Made by a program: the position numbers and the translations under genes
Notes under the pieces: generated by a model
Databases searched by the model: none
Seen by the model: the letters and a program-made list of their open reading frames with translations, nothing else
What the model was told of the DNA's origin: nothing
Part shown: piece by piece, positions 16,455 through 24,933 of the stretch
Layout of the letters: every line of letters begins with the position of its first letter
Numbering within the stretch: the stretch's first letter is position 1
Source: Neptuniibacter sp.
Lineage (GTDB): Bacteria > Pseudomonadota > Gammaproteobacteria > Pseudomonadales > Balneatricaceae
Direction of reading: 5' to 3'
Assembly: GCF_024231755.1 (NCBI RefSeq)
Contig: NZ_JAAEQH010000213.1
Location: 1 to 38,952 of the forward strand
Length of the DNA: 38,952 nt

Positions 16455-17396
16455 ATGCGTTTACTCTTCTTGCTCTCTTTGTTCACTTTTCCTGTGAGTG
16501 TTTCTGCTCAAGAGCCAATTATGCCTTTGACGGCGGTGCCCGGACTGTCGGCCGAAAAAGTAGAACTTGGACGTCAGTTATTTAAGGATAAACGGTTATC
16601 CCGTGACAACTCCGTTAGCTGTGAAACTTGTCATGATCTTAAAACCAATGGCTCAGATAGTTTGCCTCGTTCAGTTGGTATCGATGATAAGAGGGGAGCT
16701 ACCCGTTCCCCCACGGTTTACAACACTACCTATAATATCGCCCAGTTTTGGGACGGGCGAAGCCGCACTCTAGAGAATCAGGTATCAGGCCCTGTGCATG
16801 ATCCAGTGGAAATGGGGAGCCATTGGGGTCAGGTGGTGAATAAGTTAAGTCAGGATAAAACGTTACAAAAACGTTTTGAGAACTTATATCCCGACGGTAT
16901 TACGGCTGCAAATATTGTTGATCTGATTGCTACGTTTGAGCGTTCTTTAGTCACCTTGAACTCGAGTTTCGACCAATGGTTACAGGGTGATGAATCAGCT
17001 TTAACTGAAGATGAAAAAGAAGGCTACTCGCTATTCAAAGCATATGGCTGTATCAGCTGCCATCAAGGGAAAAATGTTGGCGGTAATATGTATGCTTATA
17101 TGGGAACAATGGGGGACTATTTTGCTGATCGTGGTCAACCTGTTACTAAAGCAGATTTCGGCAGGTATAACGTTACGGGCAATGAAGTAGATAAGCATTT
17201 GTTCAAAGTGCCTAGCCTGCGTTTGGCAGCGTTACAGAAATATTTCTTTCATGATGCCAGTGTTTCCAGCCTGGAGGATGCTATTCAGATGATGGCCCAT
17301 TACCAGTTGGGTCGACAAATAAATCGTAGCGATGTGAGTAAAATTTCTAAGTTTTTACATACTCTGGTTGGCCAGCACCCGGAGCTATCTCAATAA
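16455..17396 (+). CDS. Diheme cytochrome c peroxidase (CcpA/MauG family)
   Basis: A 313-residue periplasmic protein. The signal peptide ends near VSVSA-QE (about 19). Two c-type heme motifs are present: CETCH (56-60) and CISCH (199-203). The family elements RSPTVYNTTY, FWDGR, GPVHDPVEM, KVPSLR and YFFHDAS are all visible, so it belongs to the bacterial diheme peroxidase family that reduces H2O2 with electrons from small c-type cytochromes. At 294 mature residues it is slightly shorter than classic CcpA. ATG at 16455. Its stop overlaps the start of the PAS-GGDEF-EAL gene (TAATGA), which strongly implies joint expression and suggests a sensory rather than purely detoxifying role. Confidence 0.92.
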   Translation: MRLLFLLSLFTFPVSVSAQEPIMPLTAVPGLSAEKVELGRQLFKDKRLSRDNSVSCETCHDLKTNGSDSLPRSVGIDDKRGATRSPTVYNTTYNIAQFWDGRSRTLENQVSGPVHDPVEMGSHWGQVVNKLSQDKTLQKRFENLYPDGITAANIVDLIATFERSLVTLNSSFDQWLQGDESALTEDEKEGYSLFKAYGCISCHQGKNVGGNMYAYMGTMGDYFADRGQPVTKADFGRYNVTGNEVDKHLFKVPSLRLAALQKYFFHDASVSSLEDAIQMMAHYQLGRQINRSDVSKISKFLHTLVGQHPELSQ

Positions 17397-20300
17397 TGAA
17401 GCAAGGAGTTTCCAATTCGGTTTTTCTACAGGCTGGACTGGTTGTAGCTCTATGTGCGCTTCTGCTGTTCTTTTTTAGGGTAAACACCCAGCACTCCGAT
17501 CTGCACTCCGAAAGGGTTAGTTCTCTTCTGATAGCGGATGAACTTGATGCTCAGTTAGACCTAATAGCGTTACAGATCCTTACTGCTAATATGCAGCAGT
17601 ATGACTCACTGGTCGGTTTATATGATCAGTTCACTAATTTACGTATAGGTTTAGGTAGTAAAGAGGGTGAAGGCTTTGTTGGTGTCCCATCTGATGTAGC
17701 CGAAGATTCTGCTGAATTACTTAACAACTTGCAGATCAAATTAGAACTTATCGAAAGATTAAAAACCCAGTCAGCTTCGGTGCGTAATGGGTTGTTATAC
17801 CTGCCTACACTGAGTGCGGAGCTGGATCAGCATCCCTTCAGGTATCTGGTGCATCCACGAGAGTTTGTAACTTGGTTGATGTCATATAGCCACTTGGGAA
17901 GTGACTCCAGTAGGGAAGAGCTTGTGGGTAAAATGGATTTGGTGCAGCGTTGGTTGAACAATCACCCGGATGATCTGTTATTTAAAAACTTTTCCCAACA
18001 TCTGACATTCAGCTTGAATAATCAGAAGCGTTTATCCGCTCTAAAGGCCACATACCTTTCAGTCCCAAGCAAAGAGGCGTTAGGCGAGCTTCGTTCTAGT
18101 TATCTGGCATTTCATGCTTCCGAGGTTGCCAGAATAAAGACTATGAGTATTCAACTCTTGCTGCTTTGTGTGGCGCTAGTGGGATATCTCATATTTATTT
18201 TGCGCCGTTTAGATAAGGCCCGTGTTGAAGCGGAAGAGGCAAGCAATTTATTACATGATGCTGTTGAGCGCTTGTCAGAGGGATTTGCTCTTTATGCAAA
18301 TGACGGCACATTACGCTTAACCAATAGCCGTTGGCTGGAGCTGTATGGACTGACAGATATCAGGAAATACCCCGCTACTTTGGATGAATTAGAGCATCGC
18401 AGTTCTGAATTTATCTTTGAGAGTTTTTGCCATGAAGACGACAAAACAGGTCAACAATTCACCCTGCAAAAAACGACTAATGGGGCTTGGTTACAAGCCA
18501 CGGACACCAAGACCAGTGATGGTGGTCTGGTATGTGTACGGGTTGATATCACTGATTATAAAGAGGCAGAACTTCAGCTGCGCCAGTTAGGTAGCGCGGT
18601 TGAGCAGAGTCCCGCGTCAATAGTTATTACCAATATTGATGGCACTATCGAGTATATCAATCCTAAATTTGAACAGGTGACTGGTTATAGTTTTGAAGAA
18701 GCTGTCGGTCAGAATCCGAAGATCCTGAAATCGGGTTACTCTTCAGAGAAAGAGTACGCTTCAATGTGGCAGGAGTTGCTTTCTGGAAAAGAGTGGCGTG
18801 GCACATTTTATAACCAGAAAAAAGATGGCACTAATTATTGGGAGTCTGCTTCCATATCGCCTATCAAAGATAGTCATGGCCAGATCACCCATTTTGTTGC
18901 AGTGAAAGAAGATATTACTCAGCAGAAAAAAGCCAATGATGATTTGAAGATGGCTGCTGCGGTTTTTGAGGCCACTCAGGAAGGTATTATGATTACCGAT
19001 CCTGACCTTAACATTACTGCAGTTAATCCTGCATTTACCACAATCACCGGCTACAGCGAATATGATGTTTTAGGTAAGAGCCCAGCGATTCTCAGCTCGG
19101 GTAAGCATGGCGCCGATTTTTACCAAAAGATGTGGGAAGAACTTTGGAGCGAGGGTTGCTGGTCTTCTGAAGTATGGAACAAGAAGAAGGATGGTACGCT
19201 CTATCCACAGTGGTTATCGATCAGTGTGGTACATGATGATGAGGGTAAAGCTGCTCAATACATTGGTGTGCTTTCGGATATGTCAGAGCGTAAAGCGCAC
19301 GAAGAGCAGATCCACTATCAGGCCTATTATGATGGTTTAACTGGTTTGCCAAATCGTACTCTGCTGATGGACCGAATTGAGCATGATATTACTGTTTCTA
19401 AACGTAGTGGGCATCTTAGCAGCCTGTTGTTTGTTGATCTGGACAGGTTCAAGCGGGTCAACGACACAATGGGGCATGAGGTAGGAGATCGACTACTGGT
19501 TGAAGTGGCTGAGCGTCTCAAATCGGTTGTGCGCGAGAGCGATACCATCTCTCGTTTTGGCGGAGATGAATTTGTTATTCTGTTAACGGATATCCCCTCA
19601 GCAGAAAGTGCGGCGGTTGTGGCTGAAAAAGTCATTAATGCTCTGGGGCAGCCGTTCGATCTTAATGGTTATGAGGTCTTCTCTGGGGCCAGTGTGGGCA
19701 TCACTATGACACCTACTGATTCTGATGTGCCTGTTGAGTTACTTCGCCTGGCTGATCTTGCGATGTATAAAGCGAAGGAATCAGGACGAAATCAGTTCCA
19801 CTTCTTCGCAAGAAAGATGCAGGAGCGGGTCAACCGCCGCGTTGTTCTGGAGCATATGCTGCGTAAAGGGCTTGAAGAAGGAGAACTTGAGGTTTTCTAT
19901 CAGCCGATTATCGATGCCAAAACTCACAAAATCTTTGGTGTAGAAGCTCTGTTACGTTGGTTCCAGCCTGAGGAAGGTAATATCTCTCCCTATGAATTTA
20001 TTCCAGTAGCTGAGGAGAGCGGTCTGATCGCGCCACTGGGAGAGATGGTGTTGATGCGTGCTTGTCAGGATATTCAAGAGATCCATCAGATCGGTAGAAA
20101 ATTCCATTTATCCGTAAATGTATCTAGCCAGCAGTATCGCCTAGGTTTTGATGCCGGCAAGATAGCAGGCATTTTGGAATTGAGTGGTTTTTCTGGAGAT
20201 TACTTGTCGCTGGAGCTCACAGAGAGTCTGCTGTTTGATGGTGATAGGGATATCATGGCGTGGCTGAAGGCGATTAAGGACCTCCAGGTTAAACTGTCCA

Positions 20301-20656
20301 TCGATGATTTCGGCACCGGATACTCATCTCTCAGTTATCTGAAACGCTTCCCTATTGATATCCTGAAAATTGACCGGGCTTTTGTAGCTGATCTAGACGG
20401 TAGCGGGGACGCTTCTTCTTTAGTTAACGCCATTATCTCAATGGCGGAAAGTTTAAATCTGGATGTTATTGCTGAAGGCGTGGAAACTGGAAACCAACTG
20501 GATATCATCGCCCAGCTTGGCTGTGATTATGTTCAGGGTTACTTCTACGCAAAACCGATGGCAAAAGAGGATCTGATCAGTTGGATTGAGCATCATGAAC
20601 AGATGTATCCGCAATCAGATTCTGATGAGCTTTTACTACCGGAATACGTTATTTAA
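17396..20656 (+). CDS. Membrane PAS-PAS-PAS-GGDEF-EAL cyclic-di-GMP enzyme
   Basis: A 1086-residue inner-membrane sensor. TM1 is at 9-27 and TM2 at about 252-269, with a helical periplasmic domain of roughly 220 residues between. Three PAS domains follow (about 285-395, 400-515 and 525-640), then GGDEF (from YDGLTGLPNR, about 644) with intact FGGDEF near 722-726 and an RxxD I-site (RESD), and EAL with EALLRW (about 850), NVS, ELTES, DDFGTGYSSL, KIDRAF, AEGVET and QGYFYAKP all present. Both cyclase and phosphodiesterase could be active. It overlaps the upstream diheme peroxidase gene by 1 bp, so the periplasmic domain may respond to that protein, peroxide or redox state; this is inference. Convergent with chrA. 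Confidence 0.93.
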   Translation: MKQGVSNSVFLQAGLVVALCALLLFFFRVNTQHSDLHSERVSSLLIADELDAQLDLIALQILTANMQQYDSLVGLYDQFTNLRIGLGSKEGEGFVGVPSDVAEDSAELLNNLQIKLELIERLKTQSASVRNGLLYLPTLSAELDQHPFRYLVHPREFVTWLMSYSHLGSDSSREELVGKMDLVQRWLNNHPDDLLFKNFSQHLTFSLNNQKRLSALKATYLSVPSKEALGELRSSYLAFHASEVARIKTMSIQLLLLCVALVGYLIFILRRLDKARVEAEEASNLLHDAVERLSEGFALYANDGTLRLTNSRWLELYGLTDIRKYPATLDELEHRSSEFIFESFCHEDDKTGQQFTLQKTTNGAWLQATDTKTSDGGLVCVRVDITDYKEAELQLRQLGSAVEQSPASIVITNIDGTIEYINPKFEQVTGYSFEEAVGQNPKILKSGYSSEKEYASMWQELLSGKEWRGTFYNQKKDGTNYWESASISPIKDSHGQITHFVAVKEDITQQKKANDDLKMAAAVFEATQEGIMITDPDLNITAVNPAFTTITGYSEYDVLGKSPAILSSGKHGADFYQKMWEELWSEGCWSSEVWNKKKDGTLYPQWLSISVVHDDEGKAAQYIGVLSDMSERKAHEEQIHYQAYYDGLTGLPNRTLLMDRIEHDITVSKRSGHLSSLLFVDLDRFKRVNDTMGHEVGDRLLVEVAERLKSVVRESDTISRFGGDEFVILLTDIPSAESAAVVAEKVINALGQPFDLNGYEVFSGASVGITMTPTDSDVPVELLRLADLAMYKAKESGRNQFHFFARKMQERVNRRVVLEHMLRKGLEEGELEVFYQPIIDAKTHKIFGVEALLRWFQPEEGNISPYEFIPVAEESGLIAPLGEMVLMRACQDIQEIHQIGRKFHLSVNVSSQQYRLGFDAGKIAGILELSGFSGDYLSLELTESLLFDGDRDIMAWLKAIKDLQVKLSIDDFGTGYSSLSYLKRFPIDILKIDRAFVADLDGSGDASSLVNAIISMAESLNLDVIAEGVETGNQLDIIAQLGCDYVQGYFYAKPMAKEDLISWIEHHEQMYPQSDSDELLLPEYVI

Positions 20657-20661
20657 GTTAC

Positions 20662-21804
20662 CTATCGAAGCAGTATACCCATTAAAGCAAAACCAGCTAC
20701 CAGCAACAGAATAGGTGGTTTAAATCGTTGCAGTATAAAGAAACCGATAATGACCGCGGCCATATCTGCAGGCGAACTTACCGTGCTGATAAAAACAGGT
20801 TGATAGAGTGCCGCCAGAAGTAGTCCAACTACTGCTGCGTTGATTCCCCAGACCGCCCCGGCTACTTTGGATTGATGAGCTAACGATTCCCATGCACCCT
20901 GCAGACTAAGTATCAGTAGAAAACCGGGTAAAAAAACTCCGAGGGTCGCGATGATGGCTCCTAACAGGGGAAGGTTTTCCATCATATCTGCACCTAGGAA
21001 TGTTGCTAGAGTAAACATTGGTCCAGGGATCGCCTGAGCTGCGGCGTAACCGAGAATAAACCTATCCGGTGAAATAGCCTCTCCGATGCTTTGTTGTAAC
21101 AAAGGCAGAACGACATGACCGCCTCCAAACACCAGACTACCCGCTTGATAAAAAGCTGAGAAAAGGGCTGCCCAGTCCGACATCATTGCTAGCAGTGGTA
21201 ATAGCAGAAACAGTACTAAAAAAGTTATTAAGGGCAGTTTATTGGCTTTGATTGGTTTTTCTATCGTCTTAATCTCCCCTTTGTAGAGAAGAATGCCGGC
21301 GCCTGCAGCAAGAAGTAGTATGCTCATCTGAGTCCATAACCCCGGAGCTAACAGCAGCGCAACAGCAGTAAATATAGCGATGTACAGTGCAGAAGTTTCT
21401 TTACAGAAACTACGCTGCATATTTAAGACAGCATCAGCAACTATAACCACCGCAAGTAGTTTCAGGCCATGCACCACTGCAGTAATGATTGAGTCTTCCC
21501 CCTGAATATTCATAACAGCTAGGAAATATAGGATCAGAAATGAGGGTAGGGTAAAACCGAGAAATGCAGCGATACCACCGGCAAGGCCAGCCCTGCGTAA
21601 ACCGAGAGCAAAACCCACTTGGCTGGAACCAGGGCCAGGGAGAAACTGACTTAGTGATATAAGGCGGGCATAGGCTTCCTGATCAATCCATTTATTTTCC
21701 TGGACGAATGTTTTCTGAAAATACCCTAAATGTGCTGCAGGGCCACCAAAGCTTGTACAACCCAATAGTAGAAAACGCCAGAAAACTTCCCAGACCTGGT
21801 TCAT
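20662..21804 (-). CDS. chrA: ChrA-type chromate transporter (two-domain)
   Basis: A 380-residue inner-membrane protein with about 10-12 helices and two homologous CHR halves. The signature FLLLGCTSFGGPAAHLGYFQKTFV plus SLSQFLPGPGSSQVGFALGLRRAGLAGG opens the N-terminal half; AGSLVFGGGHVVLPLL and AAQAIPGPMFTLATFLG open the second. This is the long-chain ChrA form, a chromate (possibly sulfate-antiport) exporter. ATG at 21804 is better placed after GGA than GTG at 21807. No chrB regulator is adjacent, so chromate resistance is not certain. Confidence 0.9.
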   Translation of the reverse strand: MNQVWEVFWRFLLLGCTSFGGPAAHLGYFQKTFVQENKWIDQEAYARLISLSQFLPGPGSSQVGFALGLRRAGLAGGIAAFLGFTLPSFLILYFLAVMNIQGEDSIITAVVHGLKLLAVVIVADAVLNMQRSFCKETSALYIAIFTAVALLLAPGLWTQMSILLLAAGAGILLYKGEIKTIEKPIKANKLPLITFLVLFLLLPLLAMMSDWAALFSAFYQAGSLVFGGGHVVLPLLQQSIGEAISPDRFILGYAAAQAIPGPMFTLATFLGADMMENLPLLGAIIATLGVFLPGFLLILSLQGAWESLAHQSKVAGAVWGINAAVVGLLLAALYQPVFISTVSSPADMAAVIIGFFILQRFKPPILLLVAGFALMGILLR

Positions 21805-21874
21805 CACTGATCCATTATTAAAATAGACAGCAGATTAAGACTTTGCTGTTACTGTTTAATGACGATGTGGTCGT

Positions 21875-23122
21875 TTAAGAAGAGAGAGTTTTATTTTTTT
21901 CTTCAATCCATTGTGACATGTATTGTGTGCTTTTCATGCTGTGATGGTTGAGCATAGCGCCGGTGAAGTTCTGTAAGCGGTGATGATCTAGATTCCCCTT
22001 GAGGTCTAGTATCCGATCAATGAGCTGAGGGCCGCAGAGAGAACCGTTATAAATCGTTGTAAGTAGAGGAGTGGTTTGTTTCTGTTTGTGTTGCCAGAAT
22101 TCTCTATCACAGTAGAGTTTTACTGCTTGCTCTATAAATTCTTGATCATTTCTTGCAACAATCCCGGGCCATTCCTGACCATTAGTCATACCTTCTGAAC
22201 CTACGTTTGTAGTGGCACTGGGAGTACCGCAAACCATTGCATCCAATAGTTTACCTTTAATACCCGCGCCAAAGCGCAGTGGCGCTAGGCAAACTCTAGC
22301 CTGTTGCATCACCTCGTAGGCATCATCTGCCCAGCCTTTAACCAGAAATCCCGACTTAGGATTATTAAGTGCTGTGGCTTTGGGTGGTGGGTAGGAGCCG
22401 TAGATATGCAACTCTGCATCTACAACACCTCTCGCTTTAAGTTGCTGCCTTATCTGAGGCCATAGCTGCTGCATTTGCAGAACAGAATCCCAATTAGGTG
22501 CATGCCGAAAGTTGCCGATCATTATGAAATTTTTACGCTGCTCATAGGATGGAGTATTGGCAGGTAGAGCATTAAGATCCAGCATAAAAGGAAGGTGATG
22601 AATCTGTGCTGCAGGCATATGAAATTGTTCTTGCAGCAGCTGCATTTCATAACTGGAGATAATCAGGGATAGGTCTGAACGGTAAATTGCGGCTATCTCT
22701 CTTTTCGCTAGATCGCAGTAGAGGTCTTTTAATTCCATCTCTCTGTCTTGCTTTACAGCCTGATGACGAGCATTACGTAGGCATTGCAGGTCTTCTGTAT
22801 CAAGAATACGCATGGCTTGAGGGCAGTTTTTTTCAACTCTCCAACCGAACTGTTCCTCCATCATAAAGCGATCAAACATGACAATGTCGGGTTGAAGCTC
22901 CTGAATAAATTGATCAAAACTGCTGCAGTTTAAGGTGATGTTTCTACTTGTGATGCCTTCGCTTTGTAGATCAATCATATGCTCTGTTTCTTGCGCTGGA
23001 CTGGCAAAGGTTATCTGCCAACCTTGTTTCTTAAACAGGCGTAAAAGCGACATCATATGGCTACCCGCGGCTGAGGAGTTGGGTTCGGGCCAGACATAAC
23101 CTATGACTAAAACAGAGAACAT
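21875..23122 (-). CDS. Glycosyltransferase (GT-B, family 4-like)
   Basis: A 415-residue protein with a two-Rossmann GT-B layout. The N-terminal half has VLVIGYVWPEPNSSAAGSHMM and DIVMFDRFMMEEQFGW. The C-terminal half has the sugar-nucleotide region VKGWADDAYEVMQQARVCLAPLRFGAGIKGKLLDAMVCGTPSATTNVGSEGM, typical of family 4/1 retaining enzymes. ATG at 23122 is chosen; the frame is open to TTG 23170 but those 16 residues add nothing recognisable. It stands alone with no other polysaccharide genes, so acceptor and sugar are unknown. It is divergent from the DinB-fold gene. Confidence 0.85.
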   Translation of the reverse strand: MFSVLVIGYVWPEPNSSAAGSHMMSLLRLFKKQGWQITFASPAQETEHMIDLQSEGITSRNITLNCSSFDQFIQELQPDIVMFDRFMMEEQFGWRVEKNCPQAMRILDTEDLQCLRNARHQAVKQDREMELKDLYCDLAKREIAAIYRSDLSLIISSYEMQLLQEQFHMPAAQIHHLPFMLDLNALPANTPSYEQRKNFIMIGNFRHAPNWDSVLQMQQLWPQIRQQLKARGVVDAELHIYGSYPPPKATALNNPKSGFLVKGWADDAYEVMQQARVCLAPLRFGAGIKGKLLDAMVCGTPSATTNVGSEGMTNGQEWPGIVARNDQEFIEQAVKLYCDREFWQHKQKQTTPLLTTIYNGSLCGPQLIDRILDLKGNLDHHRLQNFTGAMLNHHSMKSTQYMSQWIEEKNKTLSS

Positions 23123-23228
23123 AAAAGCACCATCATGAAGAGAGAGCTGTATTTTACCCAGAGCAGGCAAGGAATCTATAAGTTGTCATCTTTGCTTGTT
23201 TTAATGGATCCATCAAAAGGAGAAAAGA

Positions 23229-23762
23229 ATGACACTGAAAGATCATTTTGAATTGATGGCTCGCTATAACCAATGGATGAATGAAACTATTTATGAAGCG
23301 GCCAGTGAGTTGAATGGAGAGGATTTAGGCAGGGACCAAGGGGCTTTCTTTGGTTCGGTCATAGGCACGCTGAATCATCTTATGGTTGGTGATCTGATTT
23401 GGTTAAGGCGTTTTGCCGAGCATCCCTCACGATTTCCTGCTTTACAAGAATTGGATAGTTATCCATACCCCGAAACATTAAGCAGCACCTTATATACAGA
23501 CTTTGAAGAGCTACGCGATGCCCGTTACCTACTGGATAGGATTATTGTTGATATGTGTGATGAGGTGGAAGCATACGATATGTCTTACCCTTTGGCTTAC
23601 TGCAATATGCAAGGAAACAAGTTTGAGAAACGTTTTGGATATCTGATGCAGCATTTCTTTAATCACCAGACCCATCACCGTGGTCAGATCACAACACTGC
23701 TGAATCAGAATGACATTGAACTGACGGCGACTGATCTACTTGTGGTTATCCCAGAAGCCTAA
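23229..23762 (+). CDS. DinB-family four-helix protein
   Basis: A 177-residue DinB-superfamily protein. The candidate metal ligands are in TLNHLMVGDLIWLRRF and HFFNHQTHHRGQITTLL, giving the expected H...H-x3-H arrangement. ATG at 23229 follows AAGGAG. This is the second DinB-fold gene in the window (the other at 6.8 kb), but the two are not near-identical. It may be a thiol-dependent enzyme; function unassigned. The stop lies 60 bp before the DUF1835 gene, with a hairpin between. Confidence 0.9.
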   Translation: MTLKDHFELMARYNQWMNETIYEAASELNGEDLGRDQGAFFGSVIGTLNHLMVGDLIWLRRFAEHPSRFPALQELDSYPYPETLSSTLYTDFEELRDARYLLDRIIVDMCDEVEAYDMSYPLAYCNMQGNKFEKRFGYLMQHFFNHQTHHRGQITTLLNQNDIELTATDLLVVIPEA

Positions 23763-23772
23763 AACTGTGAAA

Positions 23773-23816
23773 TTCCCTTATACTGCTATCAGTAAGCTGT
23801 AACCGATATAAGGGAA
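23773..23816 (+). promoter_or_regulatory. Hairpin sequestering the ribosome site of the DUF1835 gene
   Basis: TTCCCTTATA (23773-23782) and TATAAGGGAA (23807-23816) are perfect 10-bp arms around 24 nt. The right arm contains AGGG, the only plausible Shine-Dalgarno for GTG at 23823. A competing smaller hairpin TACTG-CTAT-CAGTA (23781-23794) shares two bases with the left arm. Without a T-tract this is more likely translational control than termination. Confidence 0.55.
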
Positions 23817-23822
23817 ATAGGT

Positions 23823-24923
23823 GTGAAGTTACATATAACGAACGGCGATGTGGCAGGGGAGATGCTAACTCTTCTGTTTTCTAAGGATGACGAGATTCTA
23901 TGTTGGCGGGACCTGCTACATGATGGTCCTATGCCGGCTGGTGATTATTCGCTGTTTGTAAAAGCCAGATCAGGCTATCTGAGTGAGTTGTTAGCCGAAG
24001 ATCCAGAAGGGCCGCAGTTAACTGCAGCTGCAATAGCGGAGGACTTTATAAAGAGACAGGGTTTGTTTGATTCCATTACGGACGATCAAGCTAAATACGA
24101 TGAGATTGTGCTTTGGTTTGAGCATGATCTTTATGATCAATTACAGTTGGCAGAGATCTGCTTTCGTCTGCTGCAGTTGGACACTAACAGGCTGCCGGTT
24201 ATTTCAATTATCTGTATTGATAACCATCCGGAAGTACCTGTATTCCATGGTCTTGGGAACCTTACGCCTCCTTTACTTGAAGAACTGTTTCCGTCCAGAT
24301 CAACACTGACCGGTTATCAGCTACAAGCAGCTGCAGATGTTTGGCAGGTTTTACTGTCAGATACTCCGGATAGATTAGCGGCATTAGTAGGCTCAGAGGT
24401 TGAGGGCTGGCCGTTTATGGCAGAAGCCTTACGCCGCTTTTGCTGCGAATATCCCGCTTTAGAAACGGGATTAACACTTACCCAAACCTATATTTTACTC
24501 GCCTTGCTTAAGGCTCCAGATGAGTTACCAGCACTGCACCTTCAGTTACAACAAATGGAGAGGCAAGGTGTACTTTCTGATGGTGAAAATGCTGATCAGC
24601 GCTATTATTCCATTCTTACAGGGCCTGCTACCTTTGGCCGTATTTTCCATCATCTGCAGCAATTGGAAGTTGCCCCCTTTATGGGCGACCTGTCTGTTCG
24701 AATGGAGTTAAATCGCCTTTGTAATGCAGCGGTACCCTATGTGGCAGCTATACCGGGGGATAAACCTGTGTATCGCTTAACAGAGACCGGGGCCAAAGCT
24801 CTGATGGGCCAAGCCCATTGGCGGGAGCTAAACGGTTATGACCTATGGCGCGGTGGAGTACATATTACGGATCAGCAGACCTGGTACTGGGATCAGGCTA
24901 ATAAGCGATTTGTGAAAGCCTGA
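23823..24923 (+). CDS. DUF1835 domain protein
   Basis: A 366-residue soluble protein. The N-terminus (MKLHITNGDVAGEMLTLLF...DEILCWRDLLHDGPMP, then YDEIVLWFEHDLYDQLQLAEICFRLL) is the DUF1835 signature, a domain of unknown function; a C-terminal region (about 205-366) has helical and winged-helix-like character, ending with WYWDQANKRFV. No catalytic motif is identified. GTG at 23823 fits the domain start; its ribosome site is inside a perfect hairpin arm. It follows the DinB-fold gene on the same strand and may be co-transcribed. Confidence 0.82.
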   Translation: MKLHITNGDVAGEMLTLLFSKDDEILCWRDLLHDGPMPAGDYSLFVKARSGYLSELLAEDPEGPQLTAAAIAEDFIKRQGLFDSITDDQAKYDEIVLWFEHDLYDQLQLAEICFRLLQLDTNRLPVISIICIDNHPEVPVFHGLGNLTPPLLEELFPSRSTLTGYQLQAAADVWQVLLSDTPDRLAALVGSEVEGWPFMAEALRRFCCEYPALETGLTLTQTYILLALLKAPDELPALHLQLQQMERQGVLSDGENADQRYYSILTGPATFGRIFHHLQQLEVAPFMGDLSVRMELNRLCNAAVPYVAAIPGDKPVYRLTETGAKALMGQAHWRELNGYDLWRGGVHITDQQTWYWDQANKRFVKA

Positions 24924-24933
24924 CAGCAAGAAC

